Position numbers and translations under genes: made by a program. Source: Candidatus Paracaedimonas acanthamoebae (GTDB lineage: Bacteria > Pseudomonadota > Alphaproteobacteria > Caedimonadales > Caedimonadaceae). Taken from it: a DNA stretch of 64,000 nt. The notes beneath the pieces were generated by a model. The model did no database searches, was not told where the DNA came from, and saw only the letters and a program-made list of their open reading frames with translations. Of the stretch, positions 28,608 through 38,804 are shown one piece after another. Within the stretch, counting starts at the first letter, position 1, and every line of letters starts with the position of its first letter. The stretch lies in NCBI GenBank assembly GCA_017307065.1, contig JAFKGL010000014.1:41271-105270 (forward strand), written 5' to 3'.

Positions 28608-29129
28608 TTACTTTGTCTCTGCAGGCTTTTCTGCTGCTGCAGGTGCAGCTGCCTTTTCTGTTGCTTCTTGGTGCTGATGTGAACGCAAAGTTGAAACATT
28701 TTCAACAACAGGCTTACACATTTTTAAACCACCGATAAGACCAAGTGCGTTGCTTTGATCTTTTGCATCAACTGCGCCGCCTTGAAGAGATGTAATTAAA
28801 TGTGTTATAATTGCGGAAAGATCATCTGCGCTTGCTTGCACTTTTTCATGCGTTTGATCCGCTTGTTTTGGCTCAACTTTAACATCCTTACGGAATTCTG
28901 AAGCTTGCTTCACAACAGGTGCACAAACTTGAAGAGCACCAACGAGTTCATAAGCTTCATTTTGTTCAGCCTTAACAATTGTTCCATCTTTAATTTCTTT
29001 TAAAATTTCATTCGCAACAACTTCTAAGTCAGCCGCTGTAAAAGCGTGATGCTCATGAAGTTCATTTGCATTAACTGTTGCACCCAACAAACTAGCGATA
29101 GCTGCTCCTAAAAATAAATTCTTAAACAT
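28608..29129 (-). CDS. Exported protein with two tandem copies of a Cys-containing repeat
   Basis: A 173-residue protein of unknown function. The ATG at 29129 is preceded by GGAG and opens MFKNLFLGAAIASLLGATVN, a typical signal peptide. Two copies of an about 48-residue unit follow. The first runs from ADLEVVANEI to ASEFR and the second from DDLSAIITHL to VSTLR. They share the pattern G-x-x-V-x-A-x-x-Q-x-x-A-x-x-L-[IV]-G-x-L-x-x-C-x-P-V-V. One Cys per repeat could form an intramolecular disulphide. The tail is Ala/Glu/Lys-rich. Convergent with atpC. Confidence 0.75.
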   Translation of the reverse strand: MFKNLFLGAAIASLLGATVNANELHEHHAFTAADLEVVANEILKEIKDGTIVKAEQNEAYELVGALQVCAPVVKQASEFRKDVKVEPKQADQTHEKVQASADDLSAIITHLITSLQGGAVDAKDQSNALGLIGGLKMCKPVVENVSTLRSHQHQEATEKAAAPAAAEKPAETK

Positions 29130-29296
29130 TAAATTTCTCCATCCTGTATAAAATTGAAACACTAACTTACACTCAAGATTTATAAGATAATACTTAAAAC
29201 TTTATTAATTGCCTAAACTTAATTCAAAAAAAAGGTTCCTGAAAAATAAGAAAATGTGCGATGAAAAAAAGAGAGTTGAAAATTATTCAATGTTTT

Positions 29297-30211
29297 TTAA
29301 GCAGCTTGTTTAAGAGGATCTTCTACTCCTTTTATAAATATTTCTTGTCTTGGAATTCTTTTTGAAAGCTGATTAATAAGTAAGCCTACCATAATAAAAG
29401 TTGCCGCAATAAAACATTCTTGAGTTAATTTTTCATCAAGAATAATGGTTGATGCTAAAGCCCCAAAAATCGGTGTTAACATTGTAAAAGGTACAATCCT
29501 TGCAGGTTCATACTTTTCAAGTAAATATGTATAACTGGTCGTTGCCACAATTGTTGCAAAAAATGAAGAATAAATGATGGCCAATAACGAAGACCACTTA
29601 AAAGTCAGGCAAGCTATGCAGATAGCTTCCCAACCATCAACAATAAAAGAAGTAAAAAACATTGGAATGGGCGGAATTAAACAACTCCAAATAATAAGCG
29701 AAAGCATATTTATTTTTTGATTTTGCCCCTTAAAAAGTAAATTCCCCATGGCCACAGACAAGGACGCAAATAAAATCAGAATGAAGGTTATCCAGCTGAA
29801 CTGCCCCCGCCCATGAAGAGCGATCATACTTACTCCCGCAAATGCCAATATAATTCCCACAAGTTCTAATTTCTTAGGCTTATAATAGAAAAATATTGAT
29901 GAAAGCAGGACCGTAAAAATAGTTTGCGTTTGCATAAGAAGAGAACATAAACCCGCAGGCATTCCAAGATAAAGCCCAAAAGCTATTCCAGATAATTGAC
30001 AAATCCAAATTAATAAAGAGAATTTGAAAATTAGGCTCTTTGAACAATTTGGTTTTTTAACAAAAAAGATAAGCGGGAAACAAGCAAATATAAATCGTAG
30101 AGCAAGTTGTAAAAAAGGAGGGAAAGAAACTAAACTTAGTTTTATTGCAACAAAATTTGTTCCCCACAGAAAAGTTACAAGAACAGCTAGAAAAATATCT
30201 TTAAGAACCAT
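29297..30211 (-). CDS. EamA / drug-metabolite family transporter
   Basis: A 304-residue inner-membrane protein with ten predicted membrane helices in two EamA halves. The first half has DIFLAVLVTFLWGTNFVAIK and the second PFTMLTPIFGALASTIILDE, both typical of the family (amino-acid, metabolite or drug export). The start at 30211 is preferred because family similarity begins there; the frame extends to 30286 with a hydrophobic, AT-rich leader. There is no clear ribosome binding site at either start. The substrate cannot be told. Confidence 0.88.
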   Translation of the reverse strand: MVLKDIFLAVLVTFLWGTNFVAIKLSLVSFPPFLQLALRFIFACFPLIFFVKKPNCSKSLIFKFSLLIWICQLSGIAFGLYLGMPAGLCSLLMQTQTIFTVLLSSIFFYYKPKKLELVGIILAFAGVSMIALHGRGQFSWITFILILFASLSVAMGNLLFKGQNQKINMLSLIIWSCLIPPIPMFFTSFIVDGWEAICIACLTFKWSSLLAIIYSSFFATIVATTSYTYLLEKYEPARIVPFTMLTPIFGALASTIILDEKLTQECFIAATFIMVGLLINQLSKRIPRQEIFIKGVEDPLKQAA

Positions 30212-30472
30212 CTCGAAGAAAGTATTTATGTATAATAATATATATAACGTAAATATATTAATCTTTTTATAACTTGGCAAGTACATTATTTAAAATTCAT
30301 TTTTCTTATCAAAAAATTATTTTTTTATTAATAAATCGTTTACCCCCTGTTGCTACGCTCTAACAAATTTTTGATAAAAATAGTTCAATCCTAGATTCCT
30401 GATTGGACTCTAAAAACCATGTTTATTAAAAAGTTATAAAATGCTTAGATTATAGAATAAGGGAGGATAAAG

Positions 30473-31198
30473 ATGACTGGACGTATTGCCGTTGTAACGG
30501 GAGGAACAAGAGGAATTGGGGCCTCAATTTCCCAAGCTCTGATGAAAGCTGGATATCGCGTAGCTGCAACTTATCAAAGTGATGATGTCGCCGCGGAAAC
30601 TTTTAGAAGAAGCACTAATGTTTCTGTCTTTCGATGGGATGTAACTCATTATGAAGATTGTATAAAAGGTCTTCATTTAGTTCAACAACAACTTGGAAAC
30701 ATTGATGTTCTTGTTAATAATGCCGGAATTACATCGGATGGCATGTTTCATAAGTCTACATCTCAAGACTGGGCAAAAGTACTCAATACCAACCTTCTCT
30801 CTTGTTTTAATATGACACACGCTGTCATAGAAGGAATGCGTGAACGTAATTATGGACGCATTATTAACATTAGTTCAATTAATGGCCAAAAAGGCCAATT
30901 AGGACAAACTAATTACGCAGCTGCCAAGGCCGGCATTATAGGTTTTACAAAAGCCTTAGCTCTTGAGAATGCAAGAAAAAATATTACTGCGAATGCAATA
31001 GCCCCTGGATATATTGCAACCGACATGGTGAAGGCTGTTCCCCAGGAAGCTTTAGATAAAATCGTTGCTCAAATTCCTGTTGGTAGATTAGGGGAACCAG
31101 AAGAGATCGCAAGAGCCGTTGTATTCTTAGCCGCAGAAGAAGCTGGATTCATTACGGGCTCGACTCTCTCTATTAATGGTGGTCAATATATGGTATAA
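30473..31198 (+). CDS. phaB: Acetoacetyl-CoA reductase (PhaB)
   Basis: A 241-residue NADPH-dependent short-chain dehydrogenase reducing acetoacetyl-CoA to (R)-3-hydroxybutyryl-CoA for polyhydroxybutyrate. It has cofactor motif TGGTRGIG, NNAG, catalytic Ser in NISSINGQKGQLGQTNYAAA (Y-x-x-x-K in YAAAK), and the PhaB-typical SINGQKGQ-GQTNY. A FabG ketoreductase is the alternative, but the proximity to phaC and that motif favour PhaB. AGGGAGGA provides a strong ribosome binding site. trxA lies between it and phaC. Confidence 0.9.
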   Translation: MTGRIAVVTGGTRGIGASISQALMKAGYRVAATYQSDDVAAETFRRSTNVSVFRWDVTHYEDCIKGLHLVQQQLGNIDVLVNNAGITSDGMFHKSTSQDWAKVLNTNLLSCFNMTHAVIEGMRERNYGRIINISSINGQKGQLGQTNYAAAKAGIIGFTKALALENARKNITANAIAPGYIATDMVKAVPQEALDKIVAQIPVGRLGEPEEIARAVVFLAAEEAGFITGSTLSINGGQYMV

Positions 31199-31220
31199 AA
31201 ATTAATCCTAAAAAGAGAAT

Positions 31221-31250
31221 TTGACTTTTTGTTAGGGTAAAAAATACGAT
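31221..31250 (+). promoter_or_regulatory. Promoter of trxA
   Basis: TTGACT (31221-31226), an 18-base spacer and TACGAT (31245-31250), 21 bases before the trxA start. It suggests trxA can be transcribed independently of phaB. Confidence 0.5.
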
Positions 31251-31270
31251 TTAGTAAGGAAAGAATAATT

Positions 31271-31585
31271 ATGATACTTGATGCTACAGACTCCACATTT
31301 CAAAAAGAAGTCCTTGAATCTTCCGGCACTGTTTTAGTTGATTTCTGGGCAGAATGGTGTGGGCCATGTAAAATGCTCTCCCCTATTTTGGACAATTTAT
31401 CGACAACAATTCCAAATCTTAAAATTGTTAAGGTTAATATTGATCATAGTCCTCAAATTCCAACTCAATTTGGCGTCAGAAGCGTTCCAACACTCATCTT
31501 ATTTAAAGATGGTCAACCCGCTTCAACAAAAATCGGCGCACTTCCACAGAGAAATCTTGAGGAATGGATAAAAGAACACCTTTAA
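31271..31585 (+). CDS. trxA: Thioredoxin
   Basis: A 104-residue cytoplasmic dithiol-disulphide reductant. The active site is WAEWCGPCKM, and the cis-Pro loop is RSVPTLILFKDGQP. It is full length without signal peptide. AAGGAAAG precedes the ATG. It has its own promoter and terminator between phaB and phaC. Confidence 0.97.
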   Translation: MILDATDSTFQKEVLESSGTVLVDFWAEWCGPCKMLSPILDNLSTTIPNLKIVKVNIDHSPQIPTQFGVRSVPTLILFKDGQPASTKIGALPQRNLEEWIKEHL

Positions 31586-31593
31586 ACAATCAT

Positions 31594-31624
31594 AGAAGGG
31601 ATTTTAAATCCCTTCTAATTTTTA
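31594..31624 (+). terminator. Terminator of trxA
   Basis: A perfect palindrome, AGAAGGGATTT followed by AAATCCCTTCT around one T, then AATTTTT. It separates trxA from phaC. Confidence 0.85.
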
Positions 31625-31645
31625 ACTTTAAATATAAACAATAAA

Positions 31646-33472
31646 GTGAATACAATGGGCAGGGAAAAACAACAAGCAGACGATCAGCAAAAATGTAGCT
31701 TTGATCCACTTCAATTATCACAAGCACTCATGTTTGCCGCGATGAAAACTCAACATTCTTTCCACGCATTCGAGCCCCTGAAAGATTCTACCTCTCTTTT
31801 CAACATCGAAGACATGACAGAAACTTTTCAGACAGCTTTAGAGAAGCTTAGCACACAACCTGATAAAATTATTTCTGCTTCTCAAGAATATCTCAAAAGC
31901 ACTTTTCAATTGTGGCAGAATTCTCTCAGTGTCCTTTCAGGACAAAAAGAAACTATAGATGAAGTTATTGAAGGAAATATTCCTGATAATCGCTTTAAGG
32001 ATGAAATGTGGCATAAAAATCCATTCTTTGGATATGCTCGCCAATCTTATTTACTGTGGGATCGATGGATCAAAGATATTGCAACAAATATTGAAGACCT
32101 AGACCCGAAAACGGCTTTAAAAATACAATTCTATACCCGACAATTCACCGATAGCCTTTCTCCCAGTAATTTTCCTTGGAGTAATCCAAAAACTGTTCTT
32201 AAAACGATTGATTCTAAAGGCATGAATCTCATCCAAGGTATCAATAATCTTTTAAGAGATTTTGAACAAGGCAAAGGCCAAATTAAAATAAAGATGGTTG
32301 ATCATGATGCGTTTCGTTTGGGAGAAAACATTGCAGCCACATCTGGAAAGGTTATTTTTCAAAATGAATTAATTCAAATAATTCAATACATTCCAACAAC
32401 TACAACCGTATTTCAAATACCTGTCCTCTTGATCCCTCCTTGTATTAACAAATTTTATATTTATGACTTAAGGCCAGATAATTCATTTGTAAAATGGCTT
32501 TTAGACCGTGGGCATACTGTTTTCATGATTTCATGGGTAAATCCTGATCAACGTCTCTCAGAAAAAACTTTCGAAGATTATGTGTTTGAAGGCGTTGGTA
32601 GCGCCATTAACACGATCCTTGATCTTACGGGAGAAAAAAAGATCAATGCTGTTGGTTTTTGCATAGGTGGTAATATATTAGGCACTTATGCCGCTTATAT
32701 GGCTGATGAAAAAAATAATCCTTTAGCTAGCACAACCTATCTTGCAACTTTATTCGATTTTAAAAATCCTGGAGATCTTGGCGTATTTATTGATGAAAAA
32801 CAAATTAATCAACTTGAGAAAAGAATTTCTCAAACAGGATATTTAGAAGGACAAATCCTGGCGCAAACATTCAACCTTCTTCGAGCAAATGATCTTATTT
32901 GGTGGTTTGTTATTAATAACTACTTTTTAGGACAAGAGCCAATGGCTTTTGACCTCTTATATTGGAATTCAGATTCAACAAACCTACCTTCTAAGATGTT
33001 TTTATATTATTTAAGAGAAATGTTCATAAATAATAATCTTATACGCCCTAATGGACTGAAACTTAAAAATAAGTTTTTAGATTTAAGTAAGGTCAAAACG
33101 CCAACTTTTCTCTTCAATACAAAAGATGATCATATTGCGCCTTGGATGTGCGGTTATGCGGCAACGAGAGTCTTACAAGGCCCTATAAAATTTGTGTTGG
33201 GTGGCTCAGGCCATATTGCAGGTGTCTTTAACCCTCCAACAGTGACAAAATATGGTTATTGGACTTCGGATGCACTTGTAGATAAAGCAGAAGAATGGTT
33301 TTCAGCAGCGACGCAAAATCAAGGTTCATGGTGGCCTGAATGGGCAGAATGGATCGAACAATATGCTGGCACGAAAATAAAAGCTTCAACAGTTGGTTCT
33401 ACAAAATATCCGACGTTAGAAGATGCTCCAGGTTCATATGTTCAAATAGGTCAATATCAACAGAAAGTATGA
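31646..33472 (+). CDS. phaC: Class I poly(3-hydroxyalkanoate) synthase
   Basis: A 608-residue polymerase that joins (R)-3-hydroxybutyryl-CoA units into storage polymer at the granule surface. The lipase-like box is NAVGFCIGGNILGTYAAYMA with the catalytic Cys, followed by DDHIAPW for Asp and GGSGHIAGVFNPP for His. The N-terminal domain (LNPLFE-like region around 125-175) and length fit class I. The start is GTG at 31646 or ATG at 31655; neither has a strong ribosome binding site. With phaB and the phasin it makes a PHB module, while the thiolase phaA is not in this window. Confidence 0.94.
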   Translation: MNTMGREKQQADDQQKCSFDPLQLSQALMFAAMKTQHSFHAFEPLKDSTSLFNIEDMTETFQTALEKLSTQPDKIISASQEYLKSTFQLWQNSLSVLSGQKETIDEVIEGNIPDNRFKDEMWHKNPFFGYARQSYLLWDRWIKDIATNIEDLDPKTALKIQFYTRQFTDSLSPSNFPWSNPKTVLKTIDSKGMNLIQGINNLLRDFEQGKGQIKIKMVDHDAFRLGENIAATSGKVIFQNELIQIIQYIPTTTTVFQIPVLLIPPCINKFYIYDLRPDNSFVKWLLDRGHTVFMISWVNPDQRLSEKTFEDYVFEGVGSAINTILDLTGEKKINAVGFCIGGNILGTYAAYMADEKNNPLASTTYLATLFDFKNPGDLGVFIDEKQINQLEKRISQTGYLEGQILAQTFNLLRANDLIWWFVINNYFLGQEPMAFDLLYWNSDSTNLPSKMFLYYLREMFINNNLIRPNGLKLKNKFLDLSKVKTPTFLFNTKDDHIAPWMCGYAATRVLQGPIKFVLGGSGHIAGVFNPPTVTKYGYWTSDALVDKAEEWFSAATQNQGSWWPEWAEWIEQYAGTKIKASTVGSTKYPTLEDAPGSYVQIGQYQQKV

Positions 33473-33480
33473 TTTAGCAA

Positions 33481-35670
33481 GTGAAGCTAAAATTTTGGCA
33501 TCGTAGTCCTCGAAAAACAGAGCGTGTAACTTTCTTTTCACGTTTCAATAAAATCGTCACGTTAACCTACGGAATAGTTATCTTAGCTGCTTTTCTCTTA
33601 TTTGATTTTCTATTCCAAGAAAATCTTGAATCCAGACTTAATTTTCTCCAAATTCGCTTGCGTGAGCAAACTCAAGCTTTAAATAATATTGTTCGGCCTC
33701 GAGCAGATGCCATCCAAGCTCTTCAAATGCAAGCAAGTGATTTCTTAAATGAACAACGAGATCGCTATCAAAATTTTGATTTCAAATTAAAAAATAACCA
33801 AGATAATAATTATTATCTTGATGTGGCAAATTTTAATCGTCGAAAAATTGGCAATATTACAGGCATTGGTTCTGCAGAAGAACTTTCAAATTCTACGTGG
33901 CAAGAAATTACGATGGCTTTTTCTTTAAATCCTCTTTTTTATGTTTTAAAGAAAAATATTAAAACTGCGTCTTCACTTTATTACGTTTCAAAAAATGGTT
34001 TCCGAAATCAATTTCCTTGGCGCCCTTTCTCCGAAACACATTTTGATCCTCAAATTTTTAAAGATCCTATGTATCTTAAAAATCTCCCTACTAATAATCC
34101 TAAACGGGAGCCTATCTGGACTGATGTCTATACTTATTCACCTCATTATGGATTAAGTGTGACATGTTCAGCCCCAGTTTATCACAAAATGCAATTTAAA
34201 GGCATTGTGGGAATTGATTTTCTACTTGAACCAATCATTGAGTTTATTAATGGAATTACTTACCCAAATGGACGTCTTATTATCGTTAATGATTATGGGA
34301 CAATTCTTGCGGATACCCAATCAAATAATCGTGTTCCTATAAAAGTTCAAAAAACTCTTCCAAAAGGGATCCAATTAGAAACAATTTATAAACTCCCCCG
34401 GAAAACAATTTCCAAAATTGAAGACTACTGGGTTTATCAAGCAAAGTCTCGCTATGCCCCTTGGACTGCAATTTATTTTGTTAAAACTTGGGATATGAAT
34501 ATTTCTACTTTAAAACACATTGGTCCCAGCATTGTCTTCCTTATTTTATTTGCAATCTTTATTCTCATGGGAGCTAACAGTATTATTGCGCAAGAATTTA
34601 TAAGCCCTGCAAAACAGCTTGTTAATTTCATCTCCACCCAAGCAAAAGAAGGAGAACAGGCTTATCGTAAAATGCGAGAACCTTGGTTTTCTTGGTTTGA
34701 GGCTGTCTTTCAAGTATTTGATCAAAATCGAAAACTCATGGGAGAAATGGAAAAACATATTCAGGATCTTGATCAAAAAGTACTCGAACGTACACGAGCC
34801 CTTTCTGACAAAAATAGAGCCCTTAGTTTAGCTTTTAACGATCTTCGGAAGGCACAAAATCAAATTATTATACAAGAAAAACTTGCAGGCCTTGGAGCCC
34901 TTACCGCTGGGATTGCTCATGAAATAAAAAACCCCCTAAATTACGTTATTAATTTTGCGGAAATCTCTCGTAATTTTACGGAAGAGCTTATGAATATTGC
35001 TTCTTCCCTCCCTCAAGGTAAATCCCTTACATTAGAACAACGACAAGAAGTTAAAACGATCCTTACTGACTTAATCGAAAATATGAAGCGTATTGAAGAA
35101 CATGGTAAACGAGCAGATGCCATTGTTAGAAGTATGCTTGTTCATGCAAGAGGTGGAAATGACAACCAGTACCTTATTGATATTAACCAACTTATTGATG
35201 AAAACGTTACTTTAGCGATAACAAGCTTTAAGCAACAAGGCTTTATCCCCAAAATTATTAAAGATTTCGACTTAGAGATTCCTAAAATCCTTGTTTACTC
35301 TCAAGGTTTAGGTCGCGTTTTCTTAAATATTATTAATAATGCTTGCTATGTTCTTCATCAAAAAAGAACAACCGTAGGAGAATCTTTCATCGCTGAAATT
35401 CATATCTGCACCCGGAAAACAATAGATAACCATATTGAAATTGTTATTCGCGATAATGGCCCTGGAATTTCTGAAGAGCTTCGAAAAAAGATTTTTGATC
35501 CATTTTTTACCACCAAACCTGCCGGCAGTGGAACAGGCCTTGGACTTTCATTATGTCATGATATTATAACCCGTCAACATCATGGCACTCTTACAGTAAC
35601 TTCTGAAGTTGGTCAGTATGCCGAATTTGCCATTACTCTTCCTATTGAAGAACAATTAATGACAGGGTAA
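33481..35670 (+). CDS. Membrane sensor histidine kinase with extracytoplasmic Cache-like domain
   Basis: A 729-residue kinase. TM1 is residues 28-47 ([20 protein letters not shown]), followed by an about 300-residue periplasmic sensor with PDC/Cache-like features ([20 protein letters not shown] then AP). TM2 is near 345-370, then a long coiled coil. The H box is [20 protein letters not shown], the N box [11 protein letters not shown], and the G boxes [20 protein letters not shown] and GTGLGLSLC. All catalytic motifs are intact. No response regulator is adjacent, so it is an orphan kinase. GTG start, eight bases after phaC. Confidence 0.9.
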   Translation: MKLKFWHRSPRKTERVTFFSRFNKIVTLTYGIVILAAFLLFDFLFQENLESRLNFLQIRLREQTQALNNIVRPRADAIQALQMQASDFLNEQRDRYQNFDFKLKNNQDNNYYLDVANFNRRKIGNITGIGSAEELSNSTWQEITMAFSLNPLFYVLKKNIKTASSLYYVSKNGFRNQFPWRPFSETHFDPQIFKDPMYLKNLPTNNPKREPIWTDVYTYSPHYGLSVTCSAPVYHKMQFKGIVGIDFLLEPIIEFINGITYPNGRLIIVNDYGTILADTQSNNRVPIKVQKTLPKGIQLETIYKLPRKTISKIEDYWVYQAKSRYAPWTAIYFVKTWDMNISTLKHIGPSIVFLILFAIFILMGANSIIAQEFISPAKQLVNFISTQAKEGEQAYRKMREPWFSWFEAVFQVFDQNRKLMGEMEKHIQDLDQKVLERTRALSDKNRALSLAFNDLRKAQNQIIIQEKLAGLGALTAGIAHEIKNPLNYVINFAEISRNFTEELMNIASSLPQGKSLTLEQRQEVKTILTDLIENMKRIEEHGKRADAIVRSMLVHARGGNDNQYLIDINQLIDENVTLAITSFKQQGFIPKIIKDFDLEIPKILVYSQGLGRVFLNIINNACYVLHQKRTTVGESFIAEIHICTRKTIDNHIEIVIRDNGPGISEELRKKIFDPFFTTKPAGSGTGLGLSLCHDIITRQHHGTLTVTSEVGQYAEFAITLPIEEQLMTG

Positions 35671-35751
35671 ACTTGCATAAAAATCATCTTCTACCTTTAT
35701 TATAAATCGTGAGTAAAATTTCACGGATTAACGAGAAAGTATTTTAATCTT

Positions 35752-37554
35752 ATGGCATCCCTCCAAAAACTAATACAGCTTCGTGAAGTAATGTTGAGAG
35801 AAAATATTGACGCTTTTACTATTCCTAAAGCTGATGAACATCAAGGTGAATATGTCCCCCCTTATTCAGAAAGACTCTTATGGCTGACGAATTTTAATGG
35901 CAGTGCAGGATTCGCTATTATTCTCCAAGATAAAGCGGGACTTTTTGTGGATGGAAGATATACACTTCAAGCAGCTCAGCAAATTGATACCACTTGCTTT
36001 GAAATTGTTCCTCTTGCCGAAATGTCTGGCCCTACTTGGCTTACTCATCATTTAAAACCAGGTGCAAAACTTGCCTATGATCCATGGCTTACAACAGAGC
36101 GAGAAATCCAAGGCTATGAAAAAAGCCTGGAAAGTAAAAATATTGAATTCTCACCTGTCGAGAAAAATCTTGTAGACCAAATTTGGATTGATCGCCCTCA
36201 GAAATCTGCTCACTCTATTTATATTCATCCTCTTGAATTTGCAGGACAAGACTTTAAAGACAAGCTCACAATAATTGCACATGAACTTAAGAAAAAACAA
36301 GCATCTGCAGGTGTTGTTACCATGACTGAATCTGTAAGTTGGCTTTTTAATATTCGTGGGAATGATTATGACTTCATCCCAACCATGTCTTCTTATGCCA
36401 TTGTTTATGAGACGGGAAAAGCTGATCTTTTTATTGATGAAAAAAAGGTGCCATACGATGTTCGCCAATATCTTAAAGCAGTTGTGACCATCAAACCTTT
36501 TGAATCTTTTGAAAAAACTTTACAAGACATTGGACAACTCAAAGCGCGCGTTATTATAGACCCGCTTACAGCCCCCGTACAATCGATTTACGCCGTTGAA
36601 AAAGCAGGTGGCAAAGTCCTTCGAGGCGATGAACCTACGACTCATTTAAAGGCTTGTAAAAATAAAGCTGAACTTGAAGGAATGCGTCGCGCTCATATTC
36701 GAGATGGAGCTGCTTTAACAACTTTTCTTCATTGGATTTCTCAAGAAGGCCCTCAAGGAAATGTTGATGAACTTCAAGCTGTAGAGAAAATACTGGCGTG
36801 TCGACAGAAATTTCCAGAGTTTAAAATACCAAGTTTCTCAACTATTTCTGGCACAGGCCCAAATGGTGCTGTTATTCACTATCGCGTAAACTCTGAAACA
36901 AATCGTACAATTGCACCAAATGATATTTATCTCATCGATTCTGGAGGACATTACAGTGATGGCAGCACAGACGTTACCCGAACAATTGCAATAGGTGAAA
37001 CAACCCCAGAACAAAGAGATCGCTTTACACGCGTCTTGAAAGGACATATTGCCCTTGCAACAAGCATCTTTCCCCAAGGGACATCGGGATCGCAATTAGA
37101 TATTCTTGCACGCTCCGCGCTGTGGCAGGTCGGACTTGATTATGCCCATGGGACGGGGCATGGTGTTGGTGCTGTCCTCAACATTCATGAGGGGCCTCAA
37201 AGGATTAGCAGCGTTCCAAATCATGTCTCTTTAAAGCCTGGCATGATTCTCTCTAATGAACCTGGGTATTATAAAGAAAATTCTTATGGCATCCGTATTG
37301 AGAATCTTATGATCGTACAATCGCTTGATATTCCTGATGCAGAAAAAAGAATGCTTGGTTTTGAGACGATTACACTTGCTCCGATAGATCTTAAATTGAT
37401 TGAGAAATCTTTATTAACAGATCTAGAAATAAAATGGCTCGATGATTATCATCAAGCCGTTTATGAAAAACTTTCCCCCCTTTTAGAGGAAGAGGTTCGA
37501 GAATGGTTAAAAGAAACCACTCTCTCTTTTAGAAATTATTGCATAAAAATGTAA
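35752..37554 (+). CDS. Xaa-Pro aminopeptidase (M24B family)
   Basis: A 600-residue metallopeptidase removing N-terminal residues before proline. Two creatinase-like N-terminal domains come first (about 1-300), then the pita-bread catalytic domain. The metal ligands sit in YLIDSGGHYSDGSTDVTRT, GTGHGVGAVLNIHEGPQ and LSNEPGYYKENSYGIRIENL. The C-terminal extension FETITLAPIDLKLIEKSLLT is typical of the 590-610 residue type with eukaryotic relatives (XPNPEP1). Confidence 0.93.
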   Translation: MASLQKLIQLREVMLRENIDAFTIPKADEHQGEYVPPYSERLLWLTNFNGSAGFAIILQDKAGLFVDGRYTLQAAQQIDTTCFEIVPLAEMSGPTWLTHHLKPGAKLAYDPWLTTEREIQGYEKSLESKNIEFSPVEKNLVDQIWIDRPQKSAHSIYIHPLEFAGQDFKDKLTIIAHELKKKQASAGVVTMTESVSWLFNIRGNDYDFIPTMSSYAIVYETGKADLFIDEKKVPYDVRQYLKAVVTIKPFESFEKTLQDIGQLKARVIIDPLTAPVQSIYAVEKAGGKVLRGDEPTTHLKACKNKAELEGMRRAHIRDGAALTTFLHWISQEGPQGNVDELQAVEKILACRQKFPEFKIPSFSTISGTGPNGAVIHYRVNSETNRTIAPNDIYLIDSGGHYSDGSTDVTRTIAIGETTPEQRDRFTRVLKGHIALATSIFPQGTSGSQLDILARSALWQVGLDYAHGTGHGVGAVLNIHEGPQRISSVPNHVSLKPGMILSNEPGYYKENSYGIRIENLMIVQSLDIPDAEKRMLGFETITLAPIDLKLIEKSLLTDLEIKWLDDYHQAVYEKLSPLLEEEVREWLKETTLSFRNYCIKM

Positions 37555-37606
37555 AACTCATATATAAAATATGCTTATATTTACCTATTAATATAATGTT
37601 TTTAAA

Positions 37607-38077
37607 ATGAAATTTATTCTAACGCTTCTTTGTCTGCTTGTTTATGGAAATAGTCAAAATCCTTGCTTGGCTACTGATTCTAAAGCTTATATTGAAGCAG
37701 GAAAAAGATATATTCAATTTATGATTAACGTAGGTCAAGCTCAAGATGAAGAAAGCTATCTATCTGAAATACCTATCTTATTTTCTGAAAATTGTCAAAA
37801 AATTGAGAATGGCACTATTCTCTTTAAAACTTCAAACGGATTTCAATCTCAGCTCAAAGCAGCACGAAAAGCGGTCGGCGTATGGAATATAAGTATACTC
37901 GACCTTCTTCCCTGCCCGATAGATCAAGGATGCGTTATACTTTTTTCTTGGACTTCTGATAAGATTGGACCTCACCTTACAATGATTATTTTAAAATTTG
38001 ACTCAACAATGAAGATCAAAGAAGTAAATGAAGTCTTTAACCGCTTTGACGCTCCTTTAAAAGAGAGTCAATTATAA
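37607..38077 (+). CDS. Small exported protein, possibly NTF2-like
   Basis: A 156-residue protein with a signal peptide (MKFILTLLCLLVYGNSQNPC, cleavage probably near CLA). The rest is an alternating helix and strand pattern, with AYIEAGKRYIQFMINVGQAQ at the start and HLTMIILKFDSTMKIKEVNE near the end. This layout resembles the NTF2/SnoaL cone fold. Four Cys residues in the mature part are compatible with disulphides in the periplasm. No specific family is recognised and the fold call is tentative. Confidence 0.65.
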   Translation: MKFILTLLCLLVYGNSQNPCLATDSKAYIEAGKRYIQFMINVGQAQDEESYLSEIPILFSENCQKIENGTILFKTSNGFQSQLKAARKAVGVWNISILDLLPCPIDQGCVILFSWTSDKIGPHLTMIILKFDSTMKIKEVNEVFNRFDAPLKESQL

Positions 38078-38126
38078 AAATCTTTCTTATAAAAGAACTC
38101 TCTCAATAAATTTCAAAATAAGTTTA

Positions 38127-38711
38127 TTATATAACTCTTGCTACTTCTTCAAAAGAAAGACGCGGAAGTCGGGGATGAAGTTTCGCAGAATCACCGTATC
38201 CAAGATTAATCAAAAAATTAGAACGCCATGAAGTGTCCTTAAAAAATTCTTCATCAACCTTAGCATTATCAAATCCCGTCATAGGACCACAGTCTAATCC
38301 ACAAGCACGCGCCGCAAGAATAAAGTAAGCACCTTGTAAAGCAGAATTTTGAAAAGCTGTTTTTTGCGCGTATTCAGCATTTCCGACAAACCAACTTTTT
38401 GCATCAACCATGGGAAATAATTCATCCATGCGCTCATAAAACTTTAGATCATAAGTAATGATGGCTGTCACAGGAGCCGCCATGGTCTTTTCAATATTTC
38501 CGCCATCTAAAGCCGGCTTAAGTCGTTCTTTCGCAACATTAGATTTTATAAAAAGAATACGCATTGGAAGGCAATTTGCCGAGGTGGGCCCCATCTTTGC
38601 CAAATCATAGACTTCCTTAAGAAGGCTATCAGATACTTCTTTAGCTTCCCAAGCTTTATGTGTACGAGCCTCTAAAAACAATTGATTTAGAGTTTGTTCA
38701 TCCAGTTTCAT
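38127..38711 (-). CDS. rutE: Nitroreductase-family protein, malonic semialdehyde reductase RutE-like
   Basis: A 194-residue FMN-dependent reductase. The run LFLEARTHKAWEAKEVSDSL, then DLAKMGPTSANCLPMRILFI, and GLDCGPMTGFDNAKVDEEFF with SNFLINLGYGDSAKLHPRLP, closely matches RutE (3-hydroxypropionic acid dehydrogenase of pyrimidine breakdown) and its YcdJ-type relatives. No other rut genes are near, so the physiological role here may be general aldehyde or nitro-compound reduction. AGGAGA precedes the ATG. Confidence 0.88.
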   Translation of the reverse strand: MKLDEQTLNQLFLEARTHKAWEAKEVSDSLLKEVYDLAKMGPTSANCLPMRILFIKSNVAKERLKPALDGGNIEKTMAAPVTAIITYDLKFYERMDELFPMVDAKSWFVGNAEYAQKTAFQNSALQGAYFILAARACGLDCGPMTGFDNAKVDEEFFKDTSWRSNFLINLGYGDSAKLHPRLPRLSFEEVARVI

Positions 38712-38804
38712 GATTCTCTCCTTTTAAATCATTCTCTTTACTGAAATGAGTTTAGCATTTAAAAGTTTAACTAACGATTACGAAAAAATTTTTTAAGCCC
38801 GACA

